Shown here: positions 58,810 through 64,000 of the stretch, one piece after another
How the letters are laid out: each line of letters starts with the position of its first letter
Position numbering within the stretch: position 1 is the first letter of the stretch
NCBI RefSeq assembly: GCF_024519285.1
Contig: NZ_JAMZCY010000001.1
Span: forward strand, 620,001-684,000
DNA length: 64,000 bases
DNA from: Cohnella sp. WQ 127256
GTDB lineage: Bacteria > Bacillota > Bacilli > Paenibacillales > Paenibacillaceae
Direction: 5' to 3'
The notes under the pieces: model-generated
Database searches by the model: none
Told to the model about the DNA's origin: nothing
What the model saw: the letters and a program-made list of their open reading frames with translations, nothing else
Position numbers and translations under genes: made by a program

Positions 58810-60987
58810 ATGGATACGAAGATAGAGTTCAGTTCGAATAAACCCCCAACCTTGAAGGGTGTTCGATGGCCAATACTTGCTGCTCTAGCTGGAGTGCTTC
58901 TGGTCATCATGATGAGTCCATGGACGTATTTTGTTATGGAAGATAACAATTATATTAGTTTTCACACGTTTTTGGAGCTGGGAAGTATTGTGGTTTCGTT
59001 ATCCATAGCCCTTCAAGGCTGGCTAACCTCGATTCATTCCATTACTAGGCAGGCGTTGCTGCTTGCTGCCGTTTTCCTAGGAGTAGGTCTGCTTGATTCG
59101 ATGCATATGATGACCTACTATGGGATGCCTTTATTTGCATTGAATCCTGAAAGCTCAACATGGTTCTGGAGTGTTGCTCGGATCGTCGAATCTGCAGGAT
59201 TGTTAATCACATTTGCTATCTTCCAACGTTCTTCCGTTCATTTTTTATCCAGAAGTGTATTGTTTTCATTTGCATTGGTCGCCTTCGTGGCAGTGTCTAT
59301 TTATTTGTTTGAAAATGCTTCACACTTGCCCCCTCTCCTCTTGAGCGATCTAGGATCAACGAGATTGAAAGTTGGCATTGAACATACGTGCATCCTGCTG
59401 AAGCTACTATCCATTGCGCTGCTTATGAGTATGTATTGTCGACGTAGGAATGGATATCTGCTCACACTCGCCTGGGCGCTAATCCTACTCATTCTGGGTG
59501 GGATCATGTTCACCTTAAATAAAGTGGAGCAAGATAGCATTAACCTGCTAGGGCATATTTTTAAGTTGCTTGGCTATTACGGCTTTTTGATCGGGATTTA
59601 TGTCGTGACCGTAGATGAGCCTTTTGCTATTCAGAAGCAGACGAAGCGAGCGCTCTTAGAACATAAGAAGCATATTGAACAAAGTGAACATCGCTATAAG
59701 GAGCTAGCCTTTGTTGATGAGCTCACCGGGCTGCCTAACAGACGTAAATTTATGGCGACTCTATACGAGAAAATCGGATTGGACGACAGGGGGGATTATG
59801 CTCTGTTGCTTCTGGACATTGACAGGTTTAAGTCAGTGAACGATACGATGGGTCATACTTTTGGAGATTCACTTCTGAGGGCGATTGCAGTCAAGCTGAG
59901 GCATTTTTGCGAGGGAAGAGGTTACCTCGCCAGAATGGGTGGGGATGAATTTAGCGTCGTTGTTGCATATACAGGGAATCCAAAGGATATGGTGAGGTTA
60001 GGTCATCTGCTGCTTGAGGAGATAGGAACCCCTTGCAGAGTTGAAGATAAGGAATACCGGATGTCGGGTAGTATCGGGATTTCGCTATTTCCACGAGATG
60101 GCGATACTCCAGAGTTATTGATGAAGCAAGCTGACATTGCTATGTACCGTGCGAAGGAGCGGCGTAGCAAAGTCGAGATGTATACGTCAGATATGAAGCC
60201 AAACCAGGATAATGTTGCGATAGAGCACGAATTGCACAAAGCGCTTGAAAATAAAGAGTTCGTTCTTTATTATCAGCCGCGAATCGATATTGCTCGGAAC
60301 AGAGTAACGGGTGTCGAAGCATTAATTCGGTGGAACCATCCGCGAAGAGGTCTCATCTCACCTGCAGATTTCATCCCCATTGCCGAGGAAACGGGTTTTA
60401 TTATCCCATTAGGGGAATGGGTTCTAAGAGAGGCGTGTGATCAATGGTTGGAATGGCAAAATAATGGCTTAGACATACCAACCTTTGCGGTGAATTTATC
60501 CAGTCGTCAATTTGATCAAGAACGACTCGTAGAGACGATTTCTTTAATTATGAGAGATGTGGGTATTCCTCCCCAAACCTTAGTACTAGAAATTACGGAA
60601 AGCATGGCAATGGATATTGGACAAGCTGCTCAGAAGTTAAATCAATTAAAGTCTTTGGGCGTATTGGTAGATATTGATGATTTCGGCACGGGATACAGCT
60701 CGCTAAACTATCTTAAGCGTCTACCTATCGATCGGCTCAAGATAGACCGTTCGTTCGTGAGAGATATTACAACCGATCCGAGCGATGCGGCTATCGTTGC
60801 GTCTATTACAGCGATGGCTCATCACTTAAATATAGCTGTTGTAGCTGAAGGTGTAGAGACGATGGAGCAGCTGATGTATTTGACAGACCATGCTTGCGAT
60901 GAGGCTCAAGGGTACTTGTTCAGTAAACCATTGCCAGCTAACGAATTTAGTAACTACATGAATTTGCAAATAAAGGGTATTCAATAA
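58810..60987 (+). CDS. MASE3-GGDEF-EAL c-di-GMP turnover protein
   Basis: 725 residues. About 270 N-terminal residues form seven or so membrane helices of the MASE3 type (FLGVGLLDSMHMMTYYGMPLFALN, STWFWSVARIVESAGLL). A short coiled coil leads to a GGDEF domain with intact GGDEF (377-381) and an EAL domain with intact EALIRW (503-508), TESMAMDI, DDFGTGYSSL and EGVET. Both synthesis and degradation of c-di-GMP are therefore possible. It begins the signalling gene run that continues to the window end. The ligand of MASE3 domains is unknown. Confidence 0.93.
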   Translation: MDTKIEFSSNKPPTLKGVRWPILAALAGVLLVIMMSPWTYFVMEDNNYISFHTFLELGSIVVSLSIALQGWLTSIHSITRQALLLAAVFLGVGLLDSMHMMTYYGMPLFALNPESSTWFWSVARIVESAGLLITFAIFQRSSVHFLSRSVLFSFALVAFVAVSIYLFENASHLPPLLLSDLGSTRLKVGIEHTCILLKLLSIALLMSMYCRRRNGYLLTLAWALILLILGGIMFTLNKVEQDSINLLGHIFKLLGYYGFLIGIYVVTVDEPFAIQKQTKRALLEHKKHIEQSEHRYKELAFVDELTGLPNRRKFMATLYEKIGLDDRGDYALLLLDIDRFKSVNDTMGHTFGDSLLRAIAVKLRHFCEGRGYLARMGGDEFSVVVAYTGNPKDMVRLGHLLLEEIGTPCRVEDKEYRMSGSIGISLFPRDGDTPELLMKQADIAMYRAKERRSKVEMYTSDMKPNQDNVAIEHELHKALENKEFVLYYQPRIDIARNRVTGVEALIRWNHPRRGLISPADFIPIAEETGFIIPLGEWVLREACDQWLEWQNNGLDIPTFAVNLSSRQFDQERLVETISLIMRDVGIPPQTLVLEITESMAMDIGQAAQKLNQLKSLGVLVDIDDFGTGYSSLNYLKRLPIDRLKIDRSFVRDITTDPSDAAIVASITAMAHHLNIAVVAEGVETMEQLMYLTDHACDEAQGYLFSKPLPANEFSNYMNLQIKGIQ

Positions 60988-61024
60988 CTGGCGGGCTCTA
61001 AGATAAGCGAGCTTACAGAAGTCT

Positions 61025-61035
61025 GGGGGGGGGGG
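61025..61035 (+). repeat. Homopolymeric tract of 11 G at the STAS ribosome binding site
   Basis: Eleven consecutive G residues end 5 bases before the ATG of the STAS gene, forming or overlapping its Shine-Dalgarno site. Long G tracts are prone to slippage, which here would change ribosome-site length or spacing without a frameshift. Confidence 0.7.
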
Positions 61036-61040
61036 CGACG

Positions 61041-61343
61041 ATGATTCATGAAATCGTAGTTGATAACGGGGAAATCATTTTGCGACTGCATGGGAAAATC
61101 TACGTGGATGAAGCGGCTCTAATTAAAGAGAAGTTATTTCCCTTCATCGATAGAGGCTATTCTCAATTTGTTGTCCACCTTAGTGATGTAACTTATATCG
61201 ATAGCTCAGGACTTGGGATGCTTGTTGCTGTTCAGAAGAAAGCGCGGCAGATTGGTGGGGGAGTCAAACTCGTGGGATTGCAGGGTGGTGTCCTAGAGCT
61301 ATTCGAGCTGACTCGTCTAACGAGTGTATTCGAAAGAGAATAA
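61041..61343 (+). CDS. STAS-domain anti-sigma-factor antagonist-like protein
   Basis: 100 residues; a complete SpoIIAA/RsbV-like STAS fold (IILRLHGKIYVDEAALIKEKL; VTYIDSSGLGMLVAVQKKA with phosphorylatable serine at residues 55-56; VKLVGLQGGVLELFELTRLTSVF). In partner-switching systems such proteins bind a kinase/anti-sigma factor when unphosphorylated and are reset by a PP2C phosphatase. A PP2C phosphatase is encoded two genes further on (62992), supporting a local partner switch. No kinase is seen in the window. Confidence 0.9.
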   Translation: MIHEIVVDNGEIILRLHGKIYVDEAALIKEKLFPFIDRGYSQFVVHLSDVTYIDSSGLGMLVAVQKKARQIGGGVKLVGLQGGVLELFELTRLTSVFERE

Positions 61344-61367
61344 CAGCCTAGGCAAGGGGTGATTGAT

Positions 61368-62285
61368 ATGAATTACGATGTGTTCGAGGCTGAAGGCTAC
61401 GTAGAGGCATCGCACCAACAGGCAGAGGAACGACTACGTCTACACGCTAAGGTGTTCGAGTGTTCGGATGAAGGAATGATGATCACCGATACCAAAAATC
61501 GGATTCTATGTGTTAATCCTGCATTCACAAAGTTGACGGGATACACCATGGATGAAGTTATAGGACATACCCCGCGTATTATTTCTTCGGGCAATCATGA
61601 AGCGCAATTCTATATTCGCATGTGGGCAACGATTCATGAGACGGGCAATTGGAGAGGTGAAATCTGGAATCGGAGAAAGAACGGAGAACTATTCCCTGAA
61701 CGATTATCTATTAATGCAATCCGGGATGATGAAGGGCGCACAATTAATTATGTTGGTATTTTTAGCGATATCACGATTCAGAAAAAATCCGAAGAGCATT
61801 TAACTTATTTGGCCCACTATGATGAATTAACGGGACTCCCAAATCGCTCTCTATTTTTAGAAACACTGAAGGATACACTTCTTCAGGCGAAAAAAAGCTC
61901 GACTATGGCTGCCTTGCTATTTATCGACTTAAATAACTTCAAGCTGGTTAATGATCGTTTCGGGCATGTGGAAGGGGATAAGCTACTTCGCTTGACCGCC
62001 AAAAGAATTAAACAGTCTGTTCGGCAGTCTGATTTGGTTTCTAGACTTGCAGGCGACGAATTCACGGTTATTCTTCCGTATATTTCAACCAGGAAGGATG
62101 CGGAGAGAGTGAAAAGTGCGATCGTGCAAAATATGCTTGAGCCATTTATTTTTGATGAGCAAGAGATGGTAGTTACCGCAAGTGTGGGGATTAGTGTTTT
62201 TCCAGAGGATGCTGAGGATTTGGAACAAATGCTGCGTAAGGCCGATTTCTCCATGTATGCGGACAAGAAACGAAAAGCTTATTGA
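61368..62285 (+). CDS. PAS-GGDEF diguanylate cyclase
   Basis: About 305 residues. A PAS domain (KVFECSDEGMMITDTKNRILCVNPAFTKLTGY ... VGIFSDITIQKKSEEHL) is joined to a GGDEF domain (YDELTGLPNRSLFLETL; AGDEF at 228-232, an accepted active variant). It has no membrane segment, so it should sense a cytoplasmic cue or partner and make c-di-GMP. ATG 61368 is chosen over GTG 61359 because AAGGGG (61354-61358) fits it. It lies 24 bases after the STAS gene. Confidence 0.9.
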   Translation: MNYDVFEAEGYVEASHQQAEERLRLHAKVFECSDEGMMITDTKNRILCVNPAFTKLTGYTMDEVIGHTPRIISSGNHEAQFYIRMWATIHETGNWRGEIWNRRKNGELFPERLSINAIRDDEGRTINYVGIFSDITIQKKSEEHLTYLAHYDELTGLPNRSLFLETLKDTLLQAKKSSTMAALLFIDLNNFKLVNDRFGHVEGDKLLRLTAKRIKQSVRQSDLVSRLAGDEFTVILPYISTRKDAERVKSAIVQNMLEPFIFDEQEMVVTASVGISVFPEDAEDLEQMLRKADFSMYADKKRKAY

Positions 62286-62311
62286 TTTGACGGGATAAAA
62301 GAGGAGGTGAG

Positions 62312-62992
62312 ATGAACGTGATGCGAGATATGAAATTTAGAGGGAAATTAATATCGATCATTCTGGTCGGCATTGCGTTCGTCCTTTTGGTGAGCTTCAT
62401 TGGATCTAAATATATCGAAAAAACGGAACGCAATGAGGGGGAAATCTATAAGGCTCGGCTGCTTTCGATAAAGTGGGCTGGAGAAGCAAGCTTGAACTTC
62501 CATGTGGTTGAGCGGAACACGAAGGAATTGATGCTAGCTACGGACACGCAGGAAATAATCAATTTACAAGAAGAAATTAATAAATTGATTGTCCGTAATG
62601 ATGAACTGCTGGAGATGTTACGAGCAGGTAACATTGATTCTTATCAGAAAGATAAGCTCAGTAATATTAAAGAGGCAACCGATGTATACCGGCCTGAACG
62701 TAAGAAGGTCGAGATTATGGCGGTTACCGGAAGAGATGAGGAAGTCTATGCTTACTTTCAGCGATATGCAAAGCCGCATCTAAATGAAATCATTAAGCAA
62801 TATAATGCTCTTGTTGATTACAATGAAAAGTTAATGCAGGATCTATTAGTCGAAATGAGAAATAACAAGGTATCCGTTGATTTCATCCTAATTGGTAGCA
62901 TACTTATATCGATTCTTCTTGCCATAGGGTTCTTTAGAATAGCGAGTAAGATGAAAAATGACTGTATAGAAGACATTTTAAGGACACGCTGA
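62312..62992 (+). CDS. Orphan four-helix-bundle (4HB_MCP-like) membrane sensor without output domain
   Basis: 226 residues. One N-terminal helix (LISIILVGIAFVLLVSFIG), an extracellular helical region of about 150 residues resembling the 4HB_MCP ligand-binding domain (WAGEASLNFHVVERNTKELMLATD), a second helix (VDFILIGSILISILLAIGFF) and a short cytoplasmic tail. HAMP and signalling domains expected in this family are absent. GAGGAGGTGAG precedes the start. Its stop shares a base with the next start (TGATG), so it probably works with the phosphatase encoded next. Confidence 0.8.
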   Translation: MNVMRDMKFRGKLISIILVGIAFVLLVSFIGSKYIEKTERNEGEIYKARLLSIKWAGEASLNFHVVERNTKELMLATDTQEIINLQEEINKLIVRNDELLEMLRAGNIDSYQKDKLSNIKEATDVYRPERKKVEIMAVTGRDEEVYAYFQRYAKPHLNEIIKQYNALVDYNEKLMQDLLVEMRNNKVSVDFILIGSILISILLAIGFFRIASKMKNDCIEDILRTR

Positions 62993-64000
62993 TGACGAAG
63001 TTGAAAAACATGAAGCTAAGCCTGAAGCTGGGTGTTGTGTTTGTAACCTTTTTTCTGCTCAATGCAGGGTCGCTTCTGCTTGCTTCTCCAGTCATTTCGA
63101 GTATGCAGAGTGATGCGGCTATTATCAATCTATCAGGAATGCAGCGAATGAATGCTGAGAAAATTTATAGATTAGCACAGCAGCTTTCTGCAGATGTTCC
63201 CGAAGAGCGTGATGAGCTACTACGAGTGATTCAAAAGTTTGATCATAATCTTCAAATATTAACATATGGAAATGAGACAATCCGTTCCTCGGTGCAAAGC
63301 TTGGAAAGCGCGAGTTTCCTTAATGAGAAGGTGTCGCGGAGCTGGGCTGAGATGCATGCTCTATTAGACGAGCTTCTATACGAGTCTTCAGTCAAGGACA
63401 GTGCAGTTTTAAAGTCTTCTATTCAATCGATTTATGATCTTTTAAGCTTTGATATTAATCGTTATGTGACAATCGTTCAGCATCAGTCAGATGCTAAAGT
63501 GGAGCATTTGAAACGAATTGGCTTGATCATCCTATTGCTGAATTTATTAATCGTCGCTGTGGCTACTTGGGCCGTTATGACCTTTATTTTAAGACCGTTA
63601 AGCAGGCTGATCAGGATGATGGATAAGGTAGCGGATGGACATTATCGATTGCCGCTACTGGTTGTAGATAGAGATGATGAAGTTGGTCAATTATCGAAAT
63701 CATTTAACACGATGCTGCAAAATTTAATGATTCGCAAAGAAGTGATGAAAACCGGGGACTTCCAACGGAAGCTTGTGCCTAGTGAATTCGAGAACGATTG
63801 GGTGCAGGTGAGTATGATCTATGAGCCTCAACAATTCGTTAGTGGAGATTTTATAGACTATGTATGGGATGAGCAGCGTAAGCGCCTGTACGGTTTTGTT
63901 ATTGATATTATGGGTCACGGGATGACTCCAGCGTTGCAAGCGTGTGCGATTCGGGTTTTGCTCCGCCAAGGCAGTCATCGGGAGGAACCACTCCATGAAA
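62992..64000 (+). CDS. PilJ-N/HAMP/PP2C (SpoIIE-type) phosphatase, 3' end beyond window
   Basis: A partial gene with 336 codons visible and no stop. An N-terminal membrane helix (LGVVFVTFFLLNAGSLLLA), a type IV pili methyl-accepting N-domain (IINLSGMQRMNAEKIY), a second helix (IGLIILLLNLLIVAVATWAVM), HAMP (FILRPLSRLIRMM ... DDEVGQLSKSFNTML), then the start of a SpoIIE/RsbU-like PP2C domain (FVSGDFIDYVWD, FVIDIMGHGMTPAL) with the metal-binding Asp residues. It would dephosphorylate a STAS protein, most likely the one encoded at 61041. ATG 62992 overlaps the previous stop. Confidence 0.87.
   Translation, partial: MTKLKNMKLSLKLGVVFVTFFLLNAGSLLLASPVISSMQSDAAIINLSGMQRMNAEKIYRLAQQLSADVPEERDELLRVIQKFDHNLQILTYGNETIRSSVQSLESASFLNEKVSRSWAEMHALLDELLYESSVKDSAVLKSSIQSIYDLLSFDINRYVTIVQHQSDAKVEHLKRIGLIILLLNLLIVAVATWAVMTFILRPLSRLIRMMDKVADGHYRLPLLVVDRDDEVGQLSKSFNTMLQNLMIRKEVMKTGDFQRKLVPSEFENDWVQVSMIYEPQQFVSGDFIDYVWDEQRKRLYGFVIDIMGHGMTPALQACAIRVLLRQGSHREEPLHE

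Overview
The window looks like a low-to-mid GC Firmicute of the Paenibacillaceae (Paenibacillus or a close relative). This is inferred from strong AGGAGG-type ribosome binding sites with frequent GTG/TTG starts, a YesN/YesM-type two-component pair, an AraR-like operator in front of araA, a WYL-domain regulator paired with an effector-binding protein, and the protein families present. No rRNA, tRNA, CRISPR array, transposase or prophage gene was recognised.

Layout. (1) 1-3510: an SDR-type NAD-dependent epimerase, a GNAT acetyltransferase, a HTH/WYL regulator and its probable target, a zinc-ribbon plus GyrI-like effector-binding protein, closed by a terminator. (2) 3516-39464: a large hybrid NRPS/PKS lipopeptide locus. 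A divergent Sfp-type phosphopantetheinyl transferase sits upstream. An operon-like run follows: NRPS1 (FAAL-ACP-C-A(Ser)-PCP-C-A(Ser)-PCP-half C), a discrete acyltransferase, a tandem CPBP membrane protein, NRPS2 (KS-ACP-C-FkbH-PCP-C-A(?)-PCP-C), NRPS3 (half C-A(Thr)-PCP-C-A(Cys-like)-PCP-C-A(Gly)-PCP-BtrH-like domain), a type II thioesterase and an ABC-2 exporter pair. (3) 39469-40800: a soluble HemAT-like globin-coupled chemoreceptor. (4) 41170-58437: a carbohydrate locus with a YesN/YesM pair and membrane-anchored sugar-binding sensor, a CUT2 sugar ABC transporter, a small membrane protein, an AraC regulator, GH2 beta-galactosidase, GH36 alpha-galactosidase, a DUF3892 protein and L-arabinose isomerase. 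(5) 58810-64000: a signalling cluster with MASE3-GGDEF-EAL, a STAS protein, PAS-GGDEF, an orphan four-helix-bundle sensor, and a PilJ-N/HAMP/PP2C phosphatase cut off by the window end.

How it works together. The NRPS locus is the most unusual part. FAAL would activate a fatty acid and load the first ACP. Two Ser modules follow; one KS would then add a malonyl unit supplied in trans by the discrete acyltransferase. An in-line FkbH module would install a glyceryl unit, and further modules would add an unassigned residue, Thr, a Cys-like residue and Gly. The last PCP is followed not by a thioesterase but by a papain-fold BtrH-like domain with a visible Cys/His/Asp set, which suggests a non-standard release or acyl-transfer step. 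Two C-lobe-only condensation domains lie at the NRPS1 and NRPS3 ends. I do not recognise this complete architecture as a characterised pathway, but only database searches could establish novelty.

Domain limits, adenylation codes and catalytic residues were read by eye from translated sequence and alignment to remembered family motifs; no search or structural prediction was run.
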